Origin: Planctomycetales bacterium
GTDB taxonomy: Bacteria > Planctomycetota > SBBH01
DNA length: 30,737 bases
Assembly: GCA_005239795.1 (NCBI GenBank)
Contig: SBBH01000154.1
Location: 1-30,737, forward strand
Direction: 5' to 3'
Under the pieces are notes generated by a model. That model was not told where the DNA came from. It worked only from the letters and a program-made list of their open reading frames with translations, and searched no databases. Both the position numbers and the translations under genes were made by a program. Position 1 is the stretch's first letter. Each line of letters opens with the position of its first letter. This document shows, one piece after another, positions 8,235 through 14,435 of the stretch.

Positions 8235-8241
8235 TATCATA
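8235..8241. promoter_or_regulatory. Shared palindromic -10 element for two divergent leaderless genes
   Basis: The plus strand reads TATCAT (8235-8240), ending 7 nt before the folE ATG at 8248. The minus strand reads TATGAT (8241-8236), ending 8 nt before the kinase ATG at 8227. For folE a TTGAGG at 8212-8217 lies exactly 17 nt upstream (4 of 6 to TTGACA). No Shine-Dalgarno precedes either gene. Confidence 0.5.
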
Positions 8242-8247
8242 GCTCCG

Positions 8248-8889
8248 ATGCGTGCGGGATCGATGGGCGCCCCTCTTGCTGCCAGCCGAAACGGAAAGCC
8301 CGCCGGCGCCGTCGCGGCGCGCCCCGTGGACCAGAAATCGATTGAAAAGGCGGTCCGCCAAATCCTCCTGGCCGTCGGCGAGGATCCAGAGCGGGAGGGG
8401 CTCAAAAACACCCCCGCGCGCGTGGCCCGGATGTACGCGGAGGTGTTCCAGGGCCTGCGCGCCGACCCCTCCTCTCATACGCGCGTCCGGTTCACCGAGA
8501 AATACGACGAGATCGTGCTCGTCAAGGACATCCCCTTCTACTCGATCTGCGAGCATCACCTCCTGCCGTTCGTGGGCCAGGTCCATGTGGCCTACATCCC
8601 GGCGGGCCAGGTGATCGGCATCTCGAAGATCGCGCGCGTCGTCGACAGCTTCGCCCACCGCCCGCAGGTCCAGGAACGCCTGACGAACCAGATCGCCGAT
8701 CTCCTGAACCGGGAACTCTCGCCCCGCGGCGTGGCGGTCGTGATGGAGGCGACCCACACCTGCATGACGATCCGCGGCGTCAAGAAGTCCGGCGGAAAGG
8801 TCACAACCTCCGCGATGCTCGGGGGGTTCCGTTCGAACCCCGCCTCCCGAAGCGAAGTGATGACATTGATACATGGAGGCATGAAATAG
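8248..8889 (+). CDS. folE: GTP cyclohydrolase I
   Basis: A 213-residue GTP cyclohydrolase I (EC 3.5.4.16), which converts GTP to 7,8-dihydroneopterin triphosphate, the first step to tetrahydrofolate and to queuosine precursors. Signature segments are CEHHLLPF (zinc ligands C101 and H104, catalytic-site H103), VDSFAHRPQVQERLTNQIAD, and ATHTCMTIRG (zinc ligand C172). The length is close to the usual 180-225. An ATG at 8194 would start inside a 7-nt repeat and overlap the divergent kinase gene, so 8248 is preferred; the -10-like TATCAT ending 7 nt upstream fits a leaderless transcript. The stop codon lies at the edge of another 7-nt repeat. No other folate gene is adjacent. Confidence 0.95.
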   Translation: MRAGSMGAPLAASRNGKPAGAVAARPVDQKSIEKAVRQILLAVGEDPEREGLKNTPARVARMYAEVFQGLRADPSSHTRVRFTEKYDEIVLVKDIPFYSICEHHLLPFVGQVHVAYIPAGQVIGISKIARVVDSFAHRPQVQERLTNQIADLLNRELSPRGVAVVMEATHTCMTIRGVKKSGGKVTTSAMLGGFRSNPASRSEVMTLIHGGMK

Positions 8890-8992
8890 AAATGCGAAAT
8901 GAGAAACGTGAAATGAGAAGAAAAGGACAAACAACAAATGCATTCATAATGCCACTCTCATTCCTCATTTCCCATTTCTCATTTCCCATTCC
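8883..8992. repeat. Inverted pair of 7-nt repeat tracts between folE and trxA
   Basis: The left arm, from 8889, is GAAATGC, GAAATGA, GAAACGT, GAAATGA. The right arm at 8958-8992 is TCATTCC, TCATTTC, CCATTTC, TCATTTC, CCATTCC, the reverse complement of the same theme. About 40 nt separate the arms, including GGACAAAC. The last folE codons run into the left arm. Confidence 0.75.
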
Positions 8993-9016
8993 TCAGTGCG
9001 ATCCAGGAGGTTCAAA

Positions 9017-9340
9017 ATGAGCAAGCCGGTTCATGTGACGAGCGCCACCTTCAAGTCGGAAGTCCTGGAGCACCCCTCCCTGGTGGTGGTCGACTTCTTC
9101 GCCACCTGGTGCGGCCCTTGCAAGATGCTCGCCCCCGTCATCGAGGAACTTGCCGGCGAGTACGACGGAAAAGTCAAACTCTGCAAGATCGACACGGACG
9201 AATCGGGCGACATCGCCGCCAACTATGGCATCATGGGGGTTCCCACCGTGATGTTCTTCAAAAACGGCCAGAAAATCGACGAGCAGGTCGGCTACGTCCC
9301 GAAAGAAGCCTTAAAGAAAAAGATTGACGCCAAACTGTAA
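9017..9340 (+). CDS. trxA: Thioredoxin
   Basis: A 107-residue cytoplasmic thioredoxin, the general protein disulfide reductase used by ribonucleotide reductase, peroxiredoxins and others. The active site is WCGPC (C32 and C35), followed by KMLAPVIEELA, the buried Asp in VVVDFFA (D26), and the cis-proline loop GVPTVMFF. Length and fold landmarks are standard. The ATG at 9017 follows AGGAGG at 9005-9010 with 6-nt spacing; a GTG at 8996 is open but lacks such a site. It lies downstream of folE on the same strand, separated by the repeat element. Confidence 0.97.
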   Translation: MSKPVHVTSATFKSEVLEHPSLVVVDFFATWCGPCKMLAPVIEELAGEYDGKVKLCKIDTDESGDIAANYGIMGVPTVMFFKNGQKIDEQVGYVPKEALKKKIDAKL

Positions 9341-9361
9341 CTCCTCGCTTGGGGGGGCTAC

Positions 9362-9382
9362 CAACCTTGCGGGTTGAATTTT
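9362..9382. terminator. Possible weak intrinsic terminator after trxA
   Basis: CAACC and GGTTG form a 5-bp stem with a 5-nt loop, followed by AATTTTTCTT. The stem is short, so this is a suggestion only. It lies between trxA and the convergent hicA remnant. Confidence 0.35.
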
Positions 9383-9390
9383 TCTTGTAA

Positions 9391-9634
9391 TCACCCGAAC
9401 AACCTGTCAACCAATTTCTCTCGAGTCATATCGGCATGCTCGGCGACATCAGATAGGATGCCCGACAGCGTTTCCGATGCGAAGAGAGGCATGCTTGGGG
9501 ATTGTCACGTGATGCTCTCCGTTAACCTGGGTCGTCAATCTCAAATGACTTCCCGACTGCCAGGTGATCTGGTAACCCAGGATTTTAATGGCTTTGGCGA
9601 TATCGTCTCCCGAGAGATCTCGGGGAAGCCTCAT
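9391..9634 (-). pseudogene. hicA: HicA-like mRNA interferase toxin, frameshifted near the C-terminus
   Basis: HicA toxins are small dsRBD-fold RNases that cleave mRNA. The frame from ATG 9634 gives MRLPRDLSGDDIAKAIK..., with the conserved histidine in QSGSHLRLT (H30) and HHVTIPKH, then stops early after LRIG. One base over, the expected ending continues as TLSGILSDVAEHADMTREKL to a stop at 9391-9393. Removing one A from the AAA run (plus-strand ttt at 9471-9473) gives an intact protein of 80 residues, normal for HicA. The start overlaps the hicB stop by 4 nt (ATGA), a normal operon arrangement. The catalytic part precedes the break, so a truncated product could still fold in part. Confidence 0.8.
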
Positions 9635-9864
9635 ACGGCGAGCTGTTCGTCACGCACGAAGTGCAATTGAACAACCCTAGGACATTTCCCTTTATCGAAG
9701 TGACAGCGGACCGCCTCCCTAATCCTTTCGTGAAGTCCGGCGAGGTCGTCAGCTTCTGTGAAAATGGACTCCCCCAAAGCGCGGGCTGTGTATCCCCCTT
9801 CGAGAGCTTCTTCCACGACAAAAACAAGTTCACTCTCGACCTTTCTCTGACTCGGACGCGCCAT
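9631..9864 (-). CDS. hicB: HicB-like antitoxin partner
   Basis: A 77-residue small protein of the type found immediately upstream of hicA: SELVFVVEEALEGGYTARALGESIFTEADDL, then LHERIREAVRCHFDKGKCPRV and LHFVRDE. It would bind and neutralise HicA. It has no obvious DNA-binding C-terminal domain, which is usual for this short subtype. The stop overlaps the hicA start. TAGAAT ends 6 nt before the ATG at 9864 and TTGCCG lies 16 nt further upstream, so the mRNA is probably leaderless. Confidence 0.8.
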   Translation of the reverse strand: MARPSQRKVESELVFVVEEALEGGYTARALGESIFTEADDLAGLHERIREAVRCHFDKGKCPRVVQLHFVRDEQLAV

Positions 9865-9870
9865 GAGGTC

Positions 9871-9876
9871 ATTCTA
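9871..9876 (-). promoter_or_regulatory. hicB: -10-like TAGAAT for hicB (leaderless type)
   Basis: TAGAAT (5 of 6) ends exactly 6 nt before the hicB ATG. TTGCCG at 9893-9898 (minus strand) gives a 16-nt spacer. No Shine-Dalgarno is present. Confidence 0.45.
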
Positions 9877-9924
9877 CTCAAGTAATCCCATCCGGCAAGA
9901 AAAGGCAGAACGCCGGTTCCAGCT

Positions 9925-9930
9925 TATAAT
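9925..9930 (+). promoter_or_regulatory. -10-like TATAAT for the hydrolase gene (leaderless type)
   Basis: A perfect TATAAT ends 6 nt before the ATG at 9937, so a standard start site would be the A of ATG. There is no clear -35 and no Shine-Dalgarno. Confidence 0.5.
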
Positions 9931-9936
9931 CGCCCT

Positions 9937-10821
9937 ATGCGCATTGGCCGCTGGGAAGTGAGCTCCGTCCTCTCGGGATTCTTCCGCCTCGACGGCGGGG
10001 CGATGTTCGGCTCGGTCCCGAAAATCCTCTGGGAAAAGACGAATCCCGCCGACGCGGCCAACCGCATCGACCTGGCCCTGCGGTGCATGCTCATCCGCGG
10101 CGAGAACCGCGTGATCCTGGTCGACGTCGGGATCGGCCAGAAGTTCTCTCCCAAGGAAACGTCGATGTACGCTGTCGACCATAGCCGCTTCACACTGCTC
10201 GCGGCCCTCGCGGCCCAGGGGGTCGCCCCCGAGGAGGTCACCGACGTGGTCCTGACGCACCTCCATTTCGACCATGCGGGGGGCGTGTCGACCGCCGACT
10301 CAGGGAGCGCCCTGCGGCTCACGTTCCCGAAGGCGCGCCACTTCCTTCAGCGCGCCAACCTCCTGGCGGCGATGACGCCGAATGAGCGCGAGCGCGCCTC
10401 CTATCTCAAGGAGAACTGGGCTCCCGTGAAGGAGTGCCCGCGCCTTGAGCTCCTCGACGGCCCCGCCGAGATCTTCCCCGGCATCCGGGTCCTCGTCTCC
10501 GAAGGGCACACCACCGGCCTCCAGATGCCGCGCGTCGAGGGAGACGGAACCTGGATCCAGTACTGCGCCGACATGATCCCGACTGCCAGCCACCTGCGCA
10601 TCCCCTACGTCATGGGGTACGATCTCTGCCCGCGCACGCTCATGGAGGAGAAGCGGACGACCCTGACCGAGGCGGTCCGTGACGGGGGATACCTTTTTTT
10701 CGAACACGATCCCTGGACGCCAGCTTGCCAAGTGCGCCAGGAGAATGGAAGATTCGCGCCAGGCGCGGCAGCGCGCCTGGGAGAGCCGGCGGACACAGCT
10801 CCCAGGAGGAAGCCAGGATGA
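9937..10821 (+). CDS. Metallo-beta-lactamase-fold hydrolase
   Basis: A 294-residue metallo-beta-lactamase superfamily hydrolase. The metal-binding motif is THLHFDHAGG (H108, H110, D112, H113); further ligands are likely H191 in SEGHTTG, D212 in YCADMIP and H257 in FFEHDPW. The superfamily hydrolyses esters, lactones or phosphodiesters, and the substrate cannot be named. No signal peptide is visible, so it should be cytoplasmic. The upstream TATAAT predicts a leaderless mRNA. Its stop overlaps the start of the next gene (ATGA at 10818-10821), so the two are coupled. Confidence 0.88.
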   Translation: MRIGRWEVSSVLSGFFRLDGGAMFGSVPKILWEKTNPADAANRIDLALRCMLIRGENRVILVDVGIGQKFSPKETSMYAVDHSRFTLLAALAAQGVAPEEVTDVVLTHLHFDHAGGVSTADSGSALRLTFPKARHFLQRANLLAAMTPNERERASYLKENWAPVKECPRLELLDGPAEIFPGIRVLVSEGHTTGLQMPRVEGDGTWIQYCADMIPTASHLRIPYVMGYDLCPRTLMEEKRTTLTEAVRDGGYLFFEHDPWTPACQVRQENGRFAPGAAARLGEPADTAPRRKPG

Positions 10822-11672
10822 AAAACAAAGCCGCACAGATCGCCCTCGTGTTGATGCCGCTTCTGGCGCTGTGCGCTCCTCCCAAGCCCCCCTCCTCCGC
10901 CAAGCCCCCCCCGGCCCCGGCCAAGGAAAAGGAAGCCGAGCTGGACGCCATGATTCTGCAACTTGCTTCCCTGGACGCCGCCGTGCGCGAGGAGACGGCG
11001 GCGAAACTCATCCAGAAAGGGCCTGCCATCACCGACAAGCTCCTCGCCGTCCGGAAGAAAACCCCAGCCTCGGCGGCCGCGATCGATGCCATCCTCGAGG
11101 GGATCTGGACAGTCCCCGGAAAGCGCGTCGCCGAGACGCTCGAGACGCTCGCGGCCTGGGACCCCAGAAATCCCGAATCGACCGATCGGACCTGGAAAAC
11201 GCTTACCGAATTACGCGGCAAGGCGGTCCTCTTCCTTGAACATGTGGCAAACGCCCCGGGCCCCCGGCAAGCGGCGGCCCGCGACGCCTTGGATAATTTC
11301 CGCGCCGTCAGCCGCGGCGAGTCGCTCTTTTTCGAAAAGGCCCAATGCGCCTCCTGCCACAAGATCGGCCCGGAAGGGAAGGGGACCGGAGGACCGGATC
11401 TAGCGGGGATCGGAAATGCCGCGGAAGGGAAGGCCTACCAACGGTTCCTCGTCATCGGCCACCAGATGTCGGGAGCCGACTATCTTGTCGAGTCGCTCTT
11501 GGATCCCGATGCCTACGTCCCCCCCGGCTACGCGAAGGGGACGCACCCCGATCTCCGGGAGGATCTCTCACTCTCGGGCGACCAGATCAAGTCGCTCGTG
11601 GCTTTCCTACAAGCCTTGGGCGGAAAGCCCGATCTTGCCTCGATCCAGATCCCCTCTTCCGAGAACAAATAG
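10818..11672 (+). CDS. c-type cytochrome domain protein with helical N-terminal region
   Basis: A 284-residue exported protein. It has an N-terminal hydrophobic signal (about 7-19), possibly with a weak lipobox (LALC, C19), then a Pro/Lys-rich stretch, a helical region (about 40-160) of possible HEAT-like character, and a single-haem cytochrome c domain. The haem site is CASCH (C177, C180, H181), followed by GGPDLAGIG and YLVESLLDPDAYVPPGY. The usual distal methionine near this last segment is not obvious; KGTHP occupies the place, so M217 or a histidine may serve. It would carry electrons on the outer face of the inner membrane. AGGAGG at 10804-10809 precedes the ATG by 8 nt, and the start overlaps the stop of the hydrolase gene. 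Confidence 0.85.
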   Translation: MKNKAAQIALVLMPLLALCAPPKPPSSAKPPPAPAKEKEAELDAMILQLASLDAAVREETAAKLIQKGPAITDKLLAVRKKTPASAAAIDAILEGIWTVPGKRVAETLETLAAWDPRNPESTDRTWKTLTELRGKAVLFLEHVANAPGPRQAAARDALDNFRAVSRGESLFFEKAQCASCHKIGPEGKGTGGPDLAGIGNAAEGKAYQRFLVIGHQMSGADYLVESLLDPDAYVPPGYAKGTHPDLREDLSLSGDQIKSLVAFLQALGGKPDLASIQIPSSENK

Positions 11673-11682
11673 CACAGATCTG

Positions 11683-11705
11683 GAATGTGCATAATTTGCA
11701 CATTC
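11683..11705. repeat. Inverted repeat after the cytochrome gene
   Basis: GAATGTGCA and TGCACATTC form a perfect 9-bp stem with loop TAATT. No T-run follows, so it may be a processing hairpin or an operator rather than an intrinsic terminator. Confidence 0.5.
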
Positions 11706-11763
11706 GCTGACGTCTGAGGGCAAAAACGCTCTCTCCGACGCCCCCTCCCTTCACGAATTGAAT

Positions 11764-11820
11764 GCATCCTCCATATACAACAAGGATTGCATCCTCTCAA
11801 CTTGACGCATTTTGGCATCC
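11764..11820. promoter_or_regulatory. Three spaced GCATCC direct repeats before the receiver gene
   Basis: GCATCC occurs at 11764, 11789 and 11815, 25 and 26 nt apart; the first two extend to TGCATCCTC. This spacing could place regulator sites on nearly the same DNA face. A TTGACG at 11802-11807 has no matching -10. Function is inferred only. Confidence 0.25.
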
Positions 11821-11840
11821 CGTTTGCGCGTTAAAGAGGA

Positions 11841-12542
11841 GTGAACACTGTCGTCGTCGTGAGCTACGCGCCTGAGATGGCGCGCTACGTGAGTTTTTTA
11901 TTGTCGCATATGCCTGGGACACTCTCAGTTGTGGTTGCCCAAAATGAGATCGAGGGATATGTGAGGGTCTCCCAGTTACATCCCTACTGGACGATCGTCG
12001 ATGACTCCCTCTGCATCATGGGGCCGGGCGAGTTCCGAGAGCTCCTGGCCCAAGAACCCGACACAAAATCTTCGAAGATCCTGCTTCTCACCGGCGAGGA
12101 CCCGGGAAAGGCTGCCGTAAACTCCCATCTCCGGCGGTCCGACCGGGTCCTCGCCAAGCCATTCGGCGCCGAAGCTCTTGCGGAGGCGCTTGCCCCACAC
12201 CCTCGGGTGCGCCGGGTGGTGCGCAGCGCCCTCTCTTGGATCCGCAACGAAATCCGCCTCCGTTTCGATTTTGAGTGCTACACCCTGGCGCAGATCGTCC
12301 TCGCCGGCTGGCTCCTCGCGGGGCTCACCGGCAACGTCCTCCTGCGCGGAGCGGCCCACATCTCGAGCCCCACACTCCTCCTCTGGGCGAGCCTCCTCCT
12401 GACGGTGAGCCTGGCCGCCCACCTGCGCGACCGACATATGCGCTGGGAGACGCTCCTTTTCGCAAAGTTTTCCTTCCTAGTCTCGCTCATCCCCTTGGGA
12501 ACGATCCAGACCGCCCAGAAAGCGCTGAACCAAGCTATATAG
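11841..12542 (+). CDS. Degenerate receiver domain fused to membrane helices
   Basis: A 233-residue protein. Residues 1-115 resemble a CheY-like receiver: a beta strand NTVVVVSYAPEM, a possible phospho-acceptor Asp in TIVDDSL (D54 or D55), Thr in LLLTGEDP (T84) and Lys in LAKPF (K106). The acidic pair that binds Mg2+ at the end of strand 1 is replaced by SY, so ordinary phosphorylation is doubtful. Residues about 148-167, 177-194 and 205-221 are hydrophobic membrane segments. The architecture is unusual for a response regulator, which normally ends in a DNA-binding or enzyme domain. The GTG start is the first possible one after an in-frame stop; AGAGGA lies directly against it, which is closer than usual. 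The partner and output are unknown. Confidence 0.7.
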   Translation: MNTVVVVSYAPEMARYVSFLLSHMPGTLSVVVAQNEIEGYVRVSQLHPYWTIVDDSLCIMGPGEFRELLAQEPDTKSSKILLLTGEDPGKAAVNSHLRRSDRVLAKPFGAEALAEALAPHPRVRRVVRSALSWIRNEIRLRFDFECYTLAQIVLAGWLLAGLTGNVLLRGAAHISSPTLLLWASLLLTVSLAAHLRDRHMRWETLLFAKFSFLVSLIPLGTIQTAQKALNQAI

Positions 12543-12550
12543 CAAACACT

Positions 12551-12601
12551 GTATGCCGTCACGAGACATGCGAAAATTTTTCGCATGACGCATGTCACAT
12601 G
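12551..12601. terminator. 7-nt repeats forming a bidirectional terminator-like hairpin
   Basis: Bases 12567-12587 form a perfect 10-bp inverted repeat (CATGCGAAAA / TTTTCGCATG) around one T, with A and T runs suitable for termination on both strands. The flanks continue as 7-nt units: GTATGCC, GTCACGA, GACATGC on the left and TCGCATG, ACGCATG, TCACATG on the right. It lies between two convergent genes. Confidence 0.6.
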
Positions 12602-12608
12602 ACGACTG

Positions 12609-12863
12609 CTACTTGTACTTCAGCTTCATCGCCAGAATCCATGTGGCGATCACCAGCGTCACAGCGCTGCTGACGATCATCGGGAGATCGCGGCGGATCA
12701 ACCCATAGATCATCCAGAGGAAAACGCCCACAACGGAAAGGACGAACATCCCGAGCGAGATGTCGTGCGCTGAACGCGTGCGCCAGATTTTTATCGCCTG
12801 AGGAATGAAAGCGACCGTCGTGCATGTCGCCGCAAGAGTCCCCAACAGGGCGACGGGATCCAT
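12609..12863 (-). CDS. SemiSWEET / PQ-loop sugar transporter
   Basis: An 84-residue inner-membrane protein with three helices (about 4-23, 38-56, 63-80), the size and layout of a bacterial SemiSWEET, which works as a dimer to pass sugars across the membrane. The PQ motif is FIPQAIKIW (P21, Q22), followed by RSAHDISLGMF, typical of the family. It starts at ATG 12863, overlapping the comM stop by 1 nt (TAATG), so it is probably translated by reinitiation after comM. The substrate is not predictable. Confidence 0.88.
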   Translation of the reverse strand: MDPVALLGTLAATCTTVAFIPQAIKIWRTRSAHDISLGMFVLSVVGVFLWMIYGLIRRDLPMIVSSAVTLVIATWILAMKLKYK

Positions 12864-14392
12864 TAATCAAGCTCCTTCCCCCGGTACTGGATCGCCTCGG
12901 CCACATGCTCCGGGGCGATCGCTCGAGCTCCTGCCAGGTCGGCGATCGTGCGGGAGACCTTGAGGAGACGGTGGTAGGCACGCGCCGAGAGATTCATCTC
13001 GGAAACGGCTTGGCGCGCGAGCGCCTCGGCGGCCTCCCCCAAGGCGCAATGTCGCTTGATCTGGCGCGGCGTCATCCGGGCGTTGGCGTGGACCTTTTCC
13101 CCTTTAAAACGCTCCTCCTGAACGCGCCGCGCGCGGATCACACGCTCCCGGAGGAGCGCGGAGGATTCCTGCGGCGCCGCTCCGGCCACGTCCTTATAGG
13201 GAACGGCGCCGACCTCCACGTGCAGGTCAATCCGGTCCAGAAGCGGCCCCGAGATCCTCCGGCGGTACTTCTCGATCACGCTCGGACTGCACCGGCAGGC
13301 ACGCTTCGGATCGCTCGCGTACCCGCAGGGACAGGGGTTCATCGCCGCCACCAGCATGATCCTGGCCGGGAACGTCAAGCTCGCGGAGGCCCGCCCGATC
13401 GTGACGCGCCCCTCCTCGAGGGGCTGGCGCAGCGTCTCGAGGACCCGCCTTCCGAACTCGGGAAACTCGTCCAGGAACAGCACGCCGTGGTGCGCCAGCG
13501 ACAGCTCGCCCGGCCTGGGGCTGGAACCGCCCCCCACGAGCCCCGCCTCGCTCACCGTATGGTGGGGACTGCGGAAAGGGCGCCGTGTCACAAGGCTCGA
13601 TCCGTTCCCGGAAACCAGAAACCCGGCGACGCTGTAGACCTGCGTCGTCTCGAGCGCCTCGTCCAGCGTCAGCGGGGGGAGGATCGACGGGAGCCGCTGG
13701 GCGAGCATCGTCTTGCCGGTCCCCGGGGGGCCGCTCATGAGGAGATTGTGGTGCCCCGCCGCGGCGATGGTGAGGGCGCGTTTCGCGTGGGCCTGCCCTT
13801 TGACATCGGCGAAATCGATCTCTTCGGCCGCCTCATTGGCGAAGAGGCGCGCGACATCGACGAGGGCCGGCGTGGGGAGCTTTTTTTCCGTGACGGCTCC
13901 CACGGCCTCCGCCAGGGTCCCCGCCGGGATCACGGTCACCTCCTCGACGACGGCCGCCTCGCAGGCGTTCTCGCGCGGCACAAGGAGCCGCTTCACCCCA
14001 TGGCGCCGGGCCGCCAGCGCCGCGGGAAGACAGCCGGCCACAGGCCGGATCCGGCCGTCCAGGGCCAACTCCCCCAGGATGAGCCAGTTCCGCGGGTCTG
14101 GGATCTCGATCTGGGCGCTCGCGGCCAGGACCCCCAGGGCGACCACGAGATCGTAGGCGGGCCCTTCCTTCTGCAGATCCGCCGGGGCGAGATTGACGGT
14201 GATTTTCCTATTGGGGAAGTCGTAGCCGGAATTCGTGACCGCGGCCTTCACGCGGTCGCGGCTTTCGCTCACCGCCTTGTCGGGGAGCCCCACCAGGACG
14301 ATCCCGGGGAGCCCCCGCCCCAGGTCAACCTCGATTTCGAGAAGGCGCGCCTCGATCCCGACGAGGGCGGCGCTGACAAGCTGAGCGAGCAC
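12863..14392 (-). CDS. comM: ComM/YifB family AAA+ ATPase (Mg-chelatase-like)
   Basis: A 509-residue ATPase of the YifB/ComM family, which in transformable bacteria drives branch migration during integration of imported DNA. The N-terminal ChlI-like domain has GLPGIVLVGLPDKAVSESRDRVKAA; the AAA+ core has Walker A GPPGTGKT (about 221-228), the family motif FRSPHHTVSEAGLVGGGSSPRPGE in two adjoining parts and Walker B HGVLFLDEF. A Cys cluster CPCGYASDPKRACRC and a C-terminal helical domain ending AEAIQYR follow. The length is standard. The start is GTG at 14392; TACCCT lies 6 nt upstream, and no Shine-Dalgarno is clear. No other competence gene is in the window. Confidence 0.95.
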   Translation of the reverse strand: MLAQLVSAALVGIEARLLEIEVDLGRGLPGIVLVGLPDKAVSESRDRVKAAVTNSGYDFPNRKITVNLAPADLQKEGPAYDLVVALGVLAASAQIEIPDPRNWLILGELALDGRIRPVAGCLPAALAARRHGVKRLLVPRENACEAAVVEEVTVIPAGTLAEAVGAVTEKKLPTPALVDVARLFANEAAEEIDFADVKGQAHAKRALTIAAAGHHNLLMSGPPGTGKTMLAQRLPSILPPLTLDEALETTQVYSVAGFLVSGNGSSLVTRRPFRSPHHTVSEAGLVGGGSSPRPGELSLAHHGVLFLDEFPEFGRRVLETLRQPLEEGRVTIGRASASLTFPARIMLVAAMNPCPCGYASDPKRACRCSPSVIEKYRRRISGPLLDRIDLHVEVGAVPYKDVAGAAPQESSALLRERVIRARRVQEERFKGEKVHANARMTPRQIKRHCALGEAAEALARQAVSEMNLSARAYHRLLKVSRTIADLAGARAIAPEHVAEAIQYRGKELD

Positions 14393-14435
14393 GCGAGGAG
14401 GGTATCCGCGTCACACCCCGACAGCAAGCCGGGGG

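Noticed and set aside
8194..8247. Upstream folE start at 8194
   Set aside because: The extra 18 residues are coded by a 7-nt repeat, overlap the divergent gene and lack a Shine-Dalgarno; 8248 fits the family and the -10 element.
11802..11835. Sigma70 promoter built on TTGACG at 11802
   Set aside because: No -10-like hexamer occurs at 16-18 nt; the only A/T-rich word (GTTAAA) is 22 nt away.
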